A DNA stretch of 64,000 nt from positions 1 to 64,000 of the forward strand of contig NZ_CP010817.1 in NCBI RefSeq assembly GCF_000833025.1. The letters run 5' to 3'. Made by a program: the position numbers and the translations under genes. Origin of the DNA: Myroides profundi. GTDB lineage: Bacteria; Bacteroidota; Bacteroidia; Flavobacteriales; Flavobacteriaceae. Of the stretch, positions 37,240 to 46,808 are shown in pieces. Within the stretch, counting starts at the first letter, position 1, and each line of letters begins with the position of its first letter. The notes below the pieces were generated by a model that was given only the letters and a program-made list of their open reading frames with translations, was not told the origin of the DNA and made no database searches.

Positions 37240-38853
37240 TTATTTTTTAGCTTTTGACAATTTCTCAGCTAATAATAATGCATTGTACGCATTTACAAAC
37301 TTACCAGAAGTAGAGATAGATTGGAAATTTCTGATTTCTTTTTTCTCACCTACTACTACGTCGAAGTTTACTGCTACACCTGAGTCCATGATGATTTTCT
37401 TCACTTCTCCAGCTGTAAACTCTGGGTAATAAGCTCTCACTAATGCTGCAACACCTGCTACGTTAGGAGAAGCCATAGAAGTACCTTGTAAGTACTCATA
37501 ACTATTCGTTGGTACAGTAGCATAGATTTTCACTCCAGGAGCGAATACGTCTACGTCATAATCTCCATAGTTAGAGAAACGAGCCACCATATTTTTACCA
37601 AACTCTGGGTTAAGAGCTCCTACTACTAAGAAGTTGTTAGAGATCTCTGGTCCCATCTTCACGTTATCGTTAGGGTAGCGCTCTACACCTCCAGGGATGT
37701 TTAAGTCCATAGCATCATTACCTGCAGCTACTACGATAAGTACATCTTTCTCTTCTGCATATTTAATAGCGTCACGTACCCACTGACTGTTTTCTTCGTA
37801 GTATTTACCGAAGCTTCCGTTGATTACTTTAGCACCGTTATCTACTGCATATCTAATACCTAATGCGATATCCTTATCATACTCATCTCCATCAGGTACA
37901 GCTCTTACAGCCATGATCTCTGCTACGTCAGATGCTACACCGTCTCCACCTAAGTTATTACCACGAGTCTGAGCGATAATACCAGCTACGTGAGTACCGT
38001 GTTTAGCCTCTTCTCTTACAGGTCCGATCACGTTGTTATCACCATAGATTCTATCATTGATATCTGTATGATCATCACCTACTATTTTTCTACCGTCGAA
38101 CTCTAAGTTTAAGTGGTGTTTCGCTTTACTTTCTACACTGTTTTTGTAAGCTTCTAACCAAGATAACTCTCTTCCACCTGCTAAGATATTATACATAACA
38201 TTCTTAGAGTGGATGATCTCTTCATTAGCATCTAATGGAATACTGTTTAAGTCATCCATTGTGTAGTCTTTCTTATCTAGGTATTTTGCGATACGCTCAT
38301 TTGCGCGCAATAGCATATCTACACGTAGTTTGCTCTCTTGGTTGCTTTTTATTTCTTCGTCGTATTCCTTCACAGCTCTTTTGTACTGATCAGAACCGTC
38401 ATCACCTCTACGAATCACACGTACCATCTCTACATTTTCGTGTACAGACTGTCCTAAGAAGTTCCATCCGTGGATGTCATCGATGTATCCATTATTATCA
38501 TCATCGATACCATTACCAGCTATTTCATTAGGGTTTGTCCAAACTTGAGTTTTTAAATCATCGTGATCAATCTCAACACCTGAATCTACAACTCCTACAA
38601 TTACTTTCTTAGGTAATTTCTTTCCTTTAAGAATTTCTTCATACGCTCTGTCAACAGACATTCCAGGAACAGTATCATTAATGATGTCTAAATGACTCCA
38701 TCTGCGTAATTGTTCTTCTGTAAGTTTTGTTGTTCTCTTCGGTAGATTATCTACACCCGAGATCGGTGTATTGGTAATCGTACTCGTTGTACCACAGCTA
38801 GTTAAAGCTAATGCTAAAGCAGCTGATAGGTATAAAGGTTTAATCAATCGCAT
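37240..38853 (-). CDS. S8 family (subtilase) lipoprotein peptidase
   Basis: A 537-residue serine protease with a lipoprotein signal (lipobox LTSC, Cys20). The catalytic triad is visible: Asp90 in VVDSGVEIDH, His in KHGTHVAGI (about 290) and Ser in GTSMASPNVAG (about 465). A long insertion between Asp and His (about 130-270, containing DDDNNGYIDDIHGWNFLG) is characteristic of the flavobacterial group of these proteases. It is anchored in the envelope. There is no C-terminal type IX secretion domain; the protein ends soon after the catalytic domain. Confidence 0.94.
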   Translation of the reverse strand: MRLIKPLYLSAALALALTSCGTTSTITNTPISGVDNLPKRTTKLTEEQLRRWSHLDIINDTVPGMSVDRAYEEILKGKKLPKKVIVGVVDSGVEIDHDDLKTQVWTNPNEIAGNGIDDDNNGYIDDIHGWNFLGQSVHENVEMVRVIRRGDDGSDQYKRAVKEYDEEIKSNQESKLRVDMLLRANERIAKYLDKKDYTMDDLNSIPLDANEEIIHSKNVMYNILAGGRELSWLEAYKNSVESKAKHHLNLEFDGRKIVGDDHTDINDRIYGDNNVIGPVREEAKHGTHVAGIIAQTRGNNLGGDGVASDVAEIMAVRAVPDGDEYDKDIALGIRYAVDNGAKVINGSFGKYYEENSQWVRDAIKYAEEKDVLIVVAAGNDAMDLNIPGGVERYPNDNVKMGPEISNNFLVVGALNPEFGKNMVARFSNYGDYDVDVFAPGVKIYATVPTNSYEYLQGTSMASPNVAGVAALVRAYYPEFTAGEVKKIIMDSGVAVNFDVVVGEKKEIRNFQSISTSGKFVNAYNALLLAEKLSKAKK

Positions 38854-38929
38854 TATAGTTAAATTTAAATTATCAATGTTATTCGTGCTAAAAATATAAA
38901 TAAGTTACATCTTGAAAGTGTACTTAACA

Positions 38930-39790
38930 CTAAATTAAGATTTCATTAGCTTTTAAATTCTCATTTAGTCTCACTCCTTTTTCAGTATGTTGCACAGTGA
39001 TGATTTCATTATGAGCATCGTGTTCTAAGAACAAATACCAATTCTCATCAGCTGCCATCTTTAAGAATTTCTCTTTTTCGTCTAGTGTTAGCAGAGGTCT
39101 TGTATCATATCCCATAACATAAGGAAGAGGGATGTGTCCTACTGTAGGCAGTAGATCGGCTACATAAGCTATCTTTTTGCCTTTATAGTTCAGTATAGGG
39201 ATCATTTGCTTCTCAGTATGTCCATCTGCGAAGAAGATATCAAAGCCTAATTCGGAGTTGTGCAGTATGTTTCCTTCAGTCTTTGGGATGAAGTGTAGTG
39301 CACCACTCTCCTGTATAGGAAGTATGTTCTCTGATAAGAAAGAAGCCTTCTCTCTCGCATTCGGTTTAGTTGCCCATTCCCAGTGATTCTCATTCGTCCA
39401 GTACTTAGCGTTTTTAAAAGCGTTTACATATCCTGTTCTATCACTATTCCAGTCTACAGCACCTCCTACGTGATCGAAGTGTAAGTGTGTCAAAAATACA
39501 TCTGTGATATCATCTCTATGAAAGCCATGCTTAGCTAGAGACTTATCTATGCTATGGTCACCCCATAGATTATAATAACCAAAGAATTTATCAGATTGTT
39601 TATTTCCCATACCTGTATCGATAAGGATCAGTCTGTTGCCCTCTTCGATAAGGAGTAGTCTAGCACCTAAGTCGATGAGGTTATTAGCATCAGCAGGGTT
39701 GGTTTTGTTCCAAATCACTTTAGGAACAACGCCAAACATAGCACCACCATCTAGTTTAAAGTTGCCACTTTCTATAGCGTATAGTTTCAT
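38930..39790 (-). CDS. metallo-beta-lactamase-fold hydrolase
   Basis: A 286-residue cytoplasmic hydrolase with the zinc motif THLHFDH at residues 101-107. A conserved Asp in DTGMG and downstream histidines (FADGHTEKQMIP, LEHDAHNEI) complete the site. It resembles AHL-lactonase or glyoxalase-II-like MBL proteins, and the substrate is unknown. The gene ends 77 bases before the subtilase start on the same strand; co-transcription is possible. Confidence 0.88.
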   Translation of the reverse strand: MKLYAIESGNFKLDGGAMFGVVPKVIWNKTNPADANNLIDLGARLLLIEEGNRLILIDTGMGNKQSDKFFGYYNLWGDHSIDKSLAKHGFHRDDITDVFLTHLHFDHVGGAVDWNSDRTGYVNAFKNAKYWTNENHWEWATKPNAREKASFLSENILPIQESGALHFIPKTEGNILHNSELGFDIFFADGHTEKQMIPILNYKGKKIAYVADLLPTVGHIPLPYVMGYDTRPLLTLDEKEKFLKMAADENWYLFLEHDAHNEIITVQHTEKGVRLNENLKANEILI

Positions 39791-39930
39791 AATTGTTTTA
39801 GTTTATTTGAGTTAGGTGCAAATTACTAAAATTATTTCTCCTAGTCTCTCTTTTTTGCAAAAGTCTGTCACTGGCCTTGGTATAGCAGAGGATCTAATCG
39901 GTTATCTAAGGAAATGATAGTAGTATATAG

Positions 39931-40017
39931 ATGCTTCGGGTAGAGATTTAGTACGGTTCGGTAAAAGGGTACTTATCCTAAGTAAACACTACTCATTACC
40001 GAACAGCTTCCGAACAA
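39931..40017 (+). repeat. dispersed hairpin repeat, copy B
   Basis: Homologous to the 16006-16090 element but in opposite orientation: TTCGGGTAG, ATTTAGTAC, GTTCGGTAAAA, a variable centre, AAGTAAA, ATTACCGAACA and TCCGAACAA in the same order. It keeps the nested TTCGG/CCGAA inverted repeats although the central bases have diverged, which implies constraint on the stem sequences. It lies upstream of the MBL gene and next to the RAYT/REP element. Confidence 0.6.
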
Positions 40018-40204
40018 TTTTTTAATTAAAAATGGTAAATTGTTTACTAATAGTTGGTTATGTTGAAATAAACTAACCAAAGTAAGGCAATATCTCCAAT
40101 ACTAACCAAAAAGGGCAAAAGAGGGCGATAGTTAATGAAGAATTTAAAATTAGGAATTAGGAAGGGTAGCCTTCTGCATGATGGGAGAAGGAATTGTGTT
40201 ATGA

Positions 40205-40352
40205 GTAGAGACGGATTATTATCCGTGTCAGACAAACAAATCAACCCAATCAAAACACAAACAATCCCAATCAACATCAAAGTAGAGACGGATTATTATC
40301 CGTGTCAAACAAAATACCCCAATCAATGTACACACAGATTATCATCCGTGTT
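40205..40352 (-). repeat. 77-bp REP-like repeat, left array (two units plus one degenerate)
   Basis: Two copies of GAGACGGATTATTATCCGTG end at 40229 and 40306, exactly 77 bases apart, and a decayed third copy ends near 40352. They are in the opposite orientation to the seven units right of the RAYT gene. The core GGATTATTATCC is a small palindrome, as expected of REP hairpins. Confidence 0.85.
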
Positions 40353-40482
40353 ACCCAAAGAATTTTAAAAACTATATTAAACTCGCAAAGGATAGATATA
40401 CATCAATATTATTAAATTGTAAATCTTTAATATACATATTAGTAAGGATTACTTTTTGCTGTTTATTCATTAAAAAAGAATT

Positions 40483-41007
40483 ATGAATAAGAAGTTTAAA
40501 GGTGTGTATAATCGATCTTCGAATAGAGCTAAATGGTGGGATTATACAAATGACGGAACGTATTTTATAACTATTTGTACAAGAGATATGAAACATAATT
40601 TTGGGTATATATTTCAAGATAAGATGTACTTAAATGATTTAGGGAGATGTGTTTTAAATTGTTGGTTTAGTATCCCTCATTATTACCCATTTGTTGTTTT
40701 GGATGCATTTATTGTAATGCCAAATCATGTGCATGGTATCTTACATATTAATAGAGGGAATGATAAAACTAAGAATGTTGATAATATCATGGAATTTAAA
40801 AACGTATCTGGAAGTTTAGGAAGTATAATAAAGGGGTTTAAAGTAGGAGTAAAGAAAGATGCTAATAGTCTTGGTATAGCGTTCTTTTGGCAAGATGGGT
40901 ATCATGACCATATTATCAGAACAGTTTCTGCGTATCAGAATATTGCTAATTATATTCATACTAATCCTTCACGTTGGAATAAGGATAGGTTTTATAATGA
41001 GTTTTGA
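40483..41007 (+). CDS. REP-associated tyrosine transposase (RAYT, Y1/IS200-like)
   Basis: A 174-residue HUH single-strand transposase relative. The HUH motif is in VMPNHVHGILHI (about residues 85-96). The C-terminal segment NIANYIHTNPSRWNKDRFY carries the likely nucleophilic Tyr (YIHTNP), and RSSNRAKWWDYTNDGTYFITICTRD is the usual N-terminal strand. RAYTs are domesticated transposases that act on REP hairpins rather than on their own ends. That matches the flanking inverted arrays of a palindromic 77-bp repeat. Confidence 0.92.
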   Translation: MNKKFKGVYNRSSNRAKWWDYTNDGTYFITICTRDMKHNFGYIFQDKMYLNDLGRCVLNCWFSIPHYYPFVVLDAFIVMPNHVHGILHINRGNDKTKNVDNIMEFKNVSGSLGSIIKGFKVGVKKDANSLGIAFFWQDGYHDHIIRTVSAYQNIANYIHTNPSRWNKDRFYNEF

Positions 41008-41077
41008 ATGGGGTGTTTTGTTCGTGTTTTGAATGTGTTATTTTGTTTGCTTGATGTTGATGATGATTTGTTTGTTT

Positions 41078-41590
41078 GACACGGATGATAATCCGTCTCT
41101 ACTTTGATGTTGATTGGGATTGTTTGTGTTTTTAATGGGTTGATTTGTTTGTTTGACACGGATGATAATCCGTCTCTACTTTGATGTTGATTGGGATTGT
41201 TTGTGTTTTTAATGGGTTGATTTGTTTGTTTGACACGGATGATAATCCGTCTCTACTTTGATGTTGATTGGGTTTGTTTGTGTTTTTAATGGGTTGATTT
41301 GTTTGTTTGACACGGATAATAATCCGTCTCTACATTGATGTTGATTGGGGTTGTTTGTGTTTTTAATGGGTTATTTTGTTTGTTTGACACGGATGATAAT
41401 CCGTCTCTACATTGATGTTGATTGGGGTTGTTTGTGTTTTTAATGGGTTGATTTGTTTGTTTGACACGGATAATAATCCGTCTCTACATTGATATTGATT
41501 GGGTTTGTTTGTGTTTTGAATGGGTTGATTTGTTTGTTTGACACGGATGATAATCCGTCTCTACTTTGATGTTGATTGGGTTTGTTTGAT
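41078..41590 (+). repeat. 77-bp REP-like tandem array, seven units
   Basis: GACACGGATGATAATCCGTC occurs at 41078, 41155, 41232, 41309, 41386, 41463 and 41540, a constant 77-base period. Each unit continues TCTAC-(A/T)TTGATGTTGATTGGG and a T/G-rich TTTGTTTGTTT filler. Two units (41309, 41463) carry ATAATAATCC in place of ATGATAATCC. The exact spacing with few substitutions implies recent tandem amplification. Confidence 0.92.
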
Positions 41591-41962
41591 GTGGGAAAGG
41601 GGACTTCTTTTAAGGTAGAATTAGTATCTGTTTTAGTGTTCAAAATATTATCGATTCTTACTTTTATATTTTATTGATAAAGGATAACTTTGTCTTTTTA
41701 AAAAAATAATGCCTTGATTTGTTCAATACATTCTTTTAAATGTCCTTGAATAGTTGAATTAAAGGTACAATATTTGCGATAAAGTATTTTAGTAGTGCTA
41801 AATAATCGAATTAAGTGATTAGTTTTCAGTAGTTTTTTTACTAAAGTAGTTAGGAAAGAATATCAAAAAAGGAGTTCTAACGATAGTTTTTATCGATATT
41901 AGTATTAAAACTTCTAATCGTTATAAATATGTTAGTTAGTACAAGAAACCATTTTTTTATAA

Positions 41963-41970
41963 TACCTTTG
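41963..41970 (+). promoter_or_regulatory. -7 element of sufA-sufBCD promoter
   Basis: TACCTTTG matches TAnnTTTG, 38 bases before the sufA start. The 41591-41962 stretch upstream shows no gene. Confidence 0.5.
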
Positions 41971-42008
41971 TAAATCAAATTTTAGAACTAATCTATTTTA
42001 AAAAAGGT

Positions 42009-42338
42009 ATGATAAAAGTTTCAGATATAGCGAGTAAACGCGTAGCCCTTTTGATGGAAGATGAAGGGTTTAACCATACTACAGATTATGTACGTGTAGG
42101 AGTGACTAGCGGAGGATGTTCCGGACTTTCGTATCAATTAAAATTTGATCACGAGATAGGAGAAGACGATAAGATTTTCGAAGACAATGGTGTGAGAATC
42201 GCTGTGGATAAGAAAAGCTTTTTGTACCTAGTAGGAACGACTTTAGAGTATTCTGGAGGATTGAACGGTAAAGGTTTTTATTTCAACAATCCAAATGCAA
42301 GTAGAACTTGCGGATGTGGAGAAAGCTTTTCATTATAA
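42009..42338 (+). CDS. sufA: HesB/IscA-family iron-sulfur assembly protein
   Basis: A 109-residue A-type Fe-S carrier. The three conserved cysteines are visible: one in TSGGCSGLSYQ and two in the C-terminal CGCGESFSL. Length fits. It heads the sufA-sufB-sufC-sufD cluster with gaps of about 105, 64 and 53 bases, so SufA naming is preferred over IscA. It probably receives clusters from the SufBCD scaffold and passes them to apo-proteins. Confidence 0.93.
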   Translation: MIKVSDIASKRVALLMEDEGFNHTTDYVRVGVTSGGCSGLSYQLKFDHEIGEDDKIFEDNGVRIAVDKKSFLYLVGTTLEYSGGLNGKGFYFNNPNASRTCGCGESFSL

Positions 42339-42443
42339 GACCTCAAGGTAGAAAGGCGGATGTACGTCTGTCTTTCTTTCCTTTTGATAATTAGTTTAAT
42401 AAAAGAAGCGTACGAGAAAGTAGTGGCTTTTAAGTATAAATAT

Positions 42444-43892
42444 ATGAGTAAGTATACAGAAGAAGATTTAAAGAAAGAATTAGAAACCAAGGAGTATGAG
42501 TATGGATTCTATACTGATATAGAGTCAGAGACATTTCCTGTTGGGTTAAATGAAGATATTGTTAGAGCTATCTCTGCTAAGAAAGGTGAGCCTGAGTGGA
42601 TGACTGAGTGGAGATTAGAAGCATTCCGTATTTGGGAATCGATGGTGGAGCCGGAATGGGCTAATGTGAACTATACTAAACCTGATTTTCAAGCTATATC
42701 TTACTACTCTGCACCTAAGAAGAAGGATGAGTATAAGAGCTTAGATGAGGTGGATCCAGAACTGATAGAGACTTTTAATAAACTTGGTATTTCGCTTAAC
42801 GAACAGAAGCGTCTTACTGGTGTAGCGATGGATATCGTGATGGACTCTGTGTCTGTAGCGACTACATTTAAAGAGACTCTAGCTGAGAAAGGTATTATAT
42901 TCTGTTCTATCTCTGAGGCGATCAAGACGCACCCAGAGCTAGTGAAGAAATATTTAGGTACTGTGGTACCACAGACAGATAACTTCTATGCGGCGCTGAA
43001 CTCTGCAGTATTCTCTGATGGTTCATTCTGTTATATTCCTAAGGGTGTTCGTTGTCCTATGGAGTTGTCTACATACTTCCGTATTAACCAAGCTGGTACA
43101 GGTCAGTTTGAGCGTACATTAGTGATCGCTGATGAGGGTAGTTATGTTTCTTACTTAGAGGGATGTACTGCACCGTCACGTGATGAGAACCAATTACACG
43201 CTGCTGTAGTAGAGCTTATCGCTATGGATGATGCTGAGATTAAGTATTCTACTGTTCAAAACTGGTTCCCTGGAGACAGTGAAGGAAAAGGAGGAGTGTT
43301 TAACTTCGTGACTAAACGTGGTCTATGTGAGAAGAATGCTAAGATCTCTTGGACACAAGTAGAGACTGGATCTGCTGTGACATGGAAATATCCATCATGT
43401 ATATTAAAAGGGGATAACTCTATCGGTGAGTTTTACTCTATCGCTGTGACGAATAACTTCCAACAAGCGGATACAGGTACTAAGATGGTTCACTTAGGTA
43501 AGAATACGAAGTCTACTATTATTTCGAAAGGTATATCTGCTGGTAAATCTCAAAATAGTTATAGAGGATTGGTTCAGATGGGACCTAGAGCTGAGAATGC
43601 TCGTAACTTCTCTCAATGTGACTCTTTATTAATGGGTAATGAGTGTGGTGCTCATACATTCCCTTATATAGAGGCTAAGAATACTACTGCTCAGATCGAG
43701 CATGAGGCGACAACTAGTAAAATCGGTGAAGACCAAATCTTCTATTGTAACCAACGTGGTATTCCTACAGAAAAAGCGATTGCACTTATCGTTAACGGAT
43801 TCTCTAAGGATGTGTTGAATAAGTTGCCAATGGAGTTCGCTGTAGAAGCACAAAAATTATTAGAGATTTCTTTAGAAGGAAGTGTAGGTTAA
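42444..43892 (+). CDS. sufB: Fe-S cluster assembly protein SufB
   Basis: A 482-residue scaffold subunit of the SufBCD complex. The start at 42444 ([12 protein letters not shown]) is chosen; an upstream ATG at 42360 would prepend 28 hydrophobic residues without relatives in the family. The family segments are visible: [68 protein letters not shown] and C-terminal [16 protein letters not shown] (with the cluster-site Cys in MGNECGAH). It acts with SufC and SufD encoded next. Confidence 0.96.
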   Translation: MSKYTEEDLKKELETKEYEYGFYTDIESETFPVGLNEDIVRAISAKKGEPEWMTEWRLEAFRIWESMVEPEWANVNYTKPDFQAISYYSAPKKKDEYKSLDEVDPELIETFNKLGISLNEQKRLTGVAMDIVMDSVSVATTFKETLAEKGIIFCSISEAIKTHPELVKKYLGTVVPQTDNFYAALNSAVFSDGSFCYIPKGVRCPMELSTYFRINQAGTGQFERTLVIADEGSYVSYLEGCTAPSRDENQLHAAVVELIAMDDAEIKYSTVQNWFPGDSEGKGGVFNFVTKRGLCEKNAKISWTQVETGSAVTWKYPSCILKGDNSIGEFYSIAVTNNFQQADTGTKMVHLGKNTKSTIISKGISAGKSQNSYRGLVQMGPRAENARNFSQCDSLLMGNECGAHTFPYIEAKNTTAQIEHEATTSKIGEDQIFYCNQRGIPTEKAIALIVNGFSKDVLNKLPMEFAVEAQKLLEISLEGSVG

Positions 43893-43956
43893 TCTACGCC
43901 TAAACTAAAGAGTTCAAAAAATCAGATTACCTCAACAAAATTAAATAAGACAATTT

Positions 43957-44709
43957 ATGTTACAGATAAAAAATTTACACGCAAGTGTTGAAGATAAAGA
44001 AATATTAAAAGGAATTAACTTAGAAGTAAAAGCTGGTGAAGTACACGCTATTATGGGACCTAACGGTGCTGGTAAGAGTACATTATCATCTGTGATCACT
44101 GGTAATGAAGCATTCGAAGTTACTGAAGGAGAGATTCTTTTAGATGGAGAAGAGTTAGGAGAATTAGGACCAGAAGAAAGAGCTCATAAAGGAGTGTTTT
44201 TATCGTTCCAATATCCTGTAGAGATTCCTGGTGTTTCTGTAACTAACTTTATGAAAACAGCAATCAACGAATCACGTAAAGCACAAGGATTAGAAGAAAT
44301 GCCTGCGAACGAGATGTTGAAAAAAATCAAGGAGAAAGCGGAGTTATTAGAGATCGATAGAAAGTTCTTATCTCGTTCTCTTAACGAAGGATTCTCTGGT
44401 GGTGAGAAAAAACGTAATGAGATCTTCCAAATGGCTATGTTAGAGCCTAAGTTAGCTATCCTAGATGAGACTGACTCAGGATTAGATATCGATGCTCTAC
44501 GTATCGTAGCTAATGGAGTGAACAAACTAAAAAGTGAAGATAACGCAGTAGTGTTAATTACACACTACCAACGTTTATTAGACTATATCGTGCCAGATTT
44601 CGTACACGTATTATACGATGGAAAAATCGTTAAGACAGGTGGTAAAGAATTGGCATTGGAATTAGAAGAAAAAGGATACGATTGGATCAAAGCTTCTTTA
44701 GAGAAGTAA
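43957..44709 (+). CDS. sufC: Fe-S assembly ATPase SufC
   Basis: A 250-residue ABC-type ATPase of the SufBCD scaffold. Walker A is GPNGAGKST (about 34-42), signature [15 protein letters not shown] (about 143-157), Walker [13 protein letters not shown]. The ETDSGLD form in place of DEPxxGLD is typical of SufC. Soluble. It lies 64 bases after sufB and 53 before sufD. Confidence 0.97.
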   Translation: MLQIKNLHASVEDKEILKGINLEVKAGEVHAIMGPNGAGKSTLSSVITGNEAFEVTEGEILLDGEELGELGPEERAHKGVFLSFQYPVEIPGVSVTNFMKTAINESRKAQGLEEMPANEMLKKIKEKAELLEIDRKFLSRSLNEGFSGGEKKRNEIFQMAMLEPKLAILDETDSGLDIDALRIVANGVNKLKSEDNAVVLITHYQRLLDYIVPDFVHVLYDGKIVKTGGKELALELEEKGYDWIKASLEK

Positions 44710-44762
44710 GAATACTAGATCTCAAGAATCAATCATTTTAATCTAATTGCAAAGAAAGAATT

Positions 44763-46082
44763 ATGGAGCTTAAAGATAAATTAATTACGTCTTTTGTGGC
44801 TTTTGAACAAGGTTTAAAAGGTGAACATGAAGGTTTACACGATATCCGTTTAGAAGCATTAAAGACATTCGAAGATAAAGGATTTCCTACTAAGAAAGTA
44901 GAAGCGTGGAAGTATACTTCATTGAATTCAATTTTAAAGAATGAATTCCGCGTATTACAGAAAGAGGAAACAGCGATAGAGTATAAAGATGTAAAGAAAT
45001 ACTTCTTAAGTGATTCTGATACTTATAAATTGGTGTTTATCAATGGAGTGTTCAGTTCTCACTTATCATCTACTACTCATGATGGTTTAGACGTATGTTT
45101 AATGTCATCTGCACTGACTAAGCCTAAATATAAAATGGTAATTGATGCCTTTTATAACACTACGGCTGATAAGACAGATAGTATGACAGCTTTAAACACT
45201 GCTTTTGCTACTGAAGGGGCTTTTATTAATATCCCTAAGAGTAAAGTAGTGGCTAAGCCGATAGAGATTATATACTTCTCAACGGTAGCAGATAAAGCCC
45301 TGTTAGTACAACCTCGTAACTTAGTAGTAGTAGGAGAGAATGCTCATGTACAGATCGTAGAAAGACATCAGAACTTGACTAACTCTACTGTACTTACTAA
45401 TGCTGTAACTGAGATCGTAGCGCATAAACGTGCTATCGTTGATTTCTATAAGTTACAGAACGATAACGAAGAAGCTACACTAGTAGACAATACATATATT
45501 ACTCAGAAACAAGAGAGTAGAGTTTCTGTTCATACTTTCTCATTCGGAGGTAAGTTGACTAGAAATAACTTAAACTTCTATCAAGACGGAGAACGCATTG
45601 ATAGTATGTTAAAAGGTGTGACACTAATCAGTGATAAACAACACGTGGATCACTATACATTAGTATCTCATAACCAACCTAACTGTGAGAGCCACCAGAA
45701 CTATAAAGGTATCTATGATGGTAACTCTACAGGGGTATTCAATGGTAAGATCTATGTAGATAAAATAGCACAGAAAACAGATGGTTTCCAACAGAGTAAT
45801 AATATCTTACTAAGTGAGAAAGCTACTATCTATGCTAAACCACAGTTAGAAATCTTCGCTGATGATGTGAAGTGTTCGCATGGATGTACTATAGGACAGT
45901 TAGACGATGATGCTATGTTCTATATGCGTCAAAGAGGAATTCCTAAGAAAGAAGCAAAAGCATTACTAATGTATGCTTTTACAGATGAAGTAATGGAGTC
46001 TGTAAAAGTACCTGAGTTAAAATCTAAGGTAGCGAAAGTAATTGCTGGTAAATTAGGAGTATCTATGGGATTTGAAATTTAA
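44763..46082 (+). CDS. sufD: Fe-S cluster assembly protein SufD
   Basis: A 439-residue SufB paralogue that completes the SufBC2D scaffold. The RKVEAWKYTSLNSIL-like start (KKVEAWKYTSL, about 41-51), the beta-helix core with FNGKIYVDKIAQKTDGFQQSNNILLS, and the C-terminal DDVKCSHGCTIGQLDDDAMFYMRQRGI motif are diagnostic. It is the last gene of the cluster, followed by a terminator. Confidence 0.95.
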   Translation: MELKDKLITSFVAFEQGLKGEHEGLHDIRLEALKTFEDKGFPTKKVEAWKYTSLNSILKNEFRVLQKEETAIEYKDVKKYFLSDSDTYKLVFINGVFSSHLSSTTHDGLDVCLMSSALTKPKYKMVIDAFYNTTADKTDSMTALNTAFATEGAFINIPKSKVVAKPIEIIYFSTVADKALLVQPRNLVVVGENAHVQIVERHQNLTNSTVLTNAVTEIVAHKRAIVDFYKLQNDNEEATLVDNTYITQKQESRVSVHTFSFGGKLTRNNLNFYQDGERIDSMLKGVTLISDKQHVDHYTLVSHNQPNCESHQNYKGIYDGNSTGVFNGKIYVDKIAQKTDGFQQSNNILLSEKATIYAKPQLEIFADDVKCSHGCTIGQLDDDAMFYMRQRGIPKKEAKALLMYAFTDEVMESVKVPELKSKVAKVIAGKLGVSMGFEI

Positions 46083-46111
46083 TTTCACGTTTTTTATACT
46101 TGGTCAAATAT

Positions 46112-46141
46112 AAAAGAGACTGCCTCAGGCAGTCTCTTTTT
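46112..46141 (+). terminator. intrinsic terminator of sufA-BCD
   Basis: AAAAGAGACTGCC, loop TCA, GGCAGTCTCTTTT then T. Confidence 0.9.
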
Positions 46142-46196
46142 GCATTTAATAAATGCTATGGTCATATTGGTTAGGTATGCTAATTATAATAATAAA

Positions 46197-46230
46197 AGCG
46201 ACCTAGCTATTGGGGGCAGCTAGGTCGCTT
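46197..46230 (-). other. orphan strong hairpin
   Basis: AAGCGACCTAGCT, 8-base loop, AGCTAGGTCGCTT: a perfect 13-bp stem, followed on the minus strand by TTTATTATTAT. It belongs to no annotated gene. The remaining gene-free interval to 46743 contains no open frame on either strand, so a leftward small RNA ending here is possible. Confidence 0.5.
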
Positions 46231-46743
46231 AAGAAAAAGAAAGTTTGTTGTTTTTGTTGTATATAGAATATTTCATATATCGTGCCAAAAAATGTAATGT
46301 GTTGTGTTTTAGAATGTGAGGGTATAAAATGATATTTTTTTAACGGTATTTTAAGAAATATATGTTTTTATGATGATAATTTCTCTTTTGTATTATTATT
46401 CAATGTTGGAGAGTTCTGATTATTATTAGGTATTGGTATTGATGGCTAGTACGTAGGTTGTCTCCTACTATAGTTATTTTTAGCCGTTCTTACGCTATTT
46501 TAAGTTGATTATTACTTAGGAGTTATTTAGTTAATAATATGGGCTTAAAATGACTTGTATATACAGTATTATACATGTCTCACTTTATGCGGCCATAATA
46601 GGCTAGAAGTGTGCATATAGAGTCATAAAAGTCAATGTAGAGAATAAAGAAAGTATGAAGTGATAGTTTTGTCCATAGAATTATAATTCATACGTTCTTT
46701 GATATACTGTATATAGCGATGCGGTAGGGGAGTAATGATAAAA

Positions 46744-46778
46744 AAAGAGAGAACCTTCTGTATGAAGATTCTCTCTTT
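46744..46778 (-). terminator. terminator of nrdBA
   Basis: AAAGAGAGAA ... TTCTCTCTTT with an inner CTTC/GAAG helix, followed by a T run on the minus strand. Confidence 0.85.
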
Positions 46779-46808
46779 ATAGATTATAAGATAATATAGA
46801 TTGAGTTC

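Noticed and set aside
41078..41590. Regular 77-bp repeats considered as a CRISPR array
   Set aside because: The whole 77-base unit is repeated, with no unique spacers, no cas genes nearby and a RAYT gene between inverted arrays; it is a REP-type tandem array.
42360..42443. 28-residue N-terminal extension of SufB
   Set aside because: Hydrophobic and unlike SufB of any group; the in-frame ATG at 42444 gives the family's normal start.
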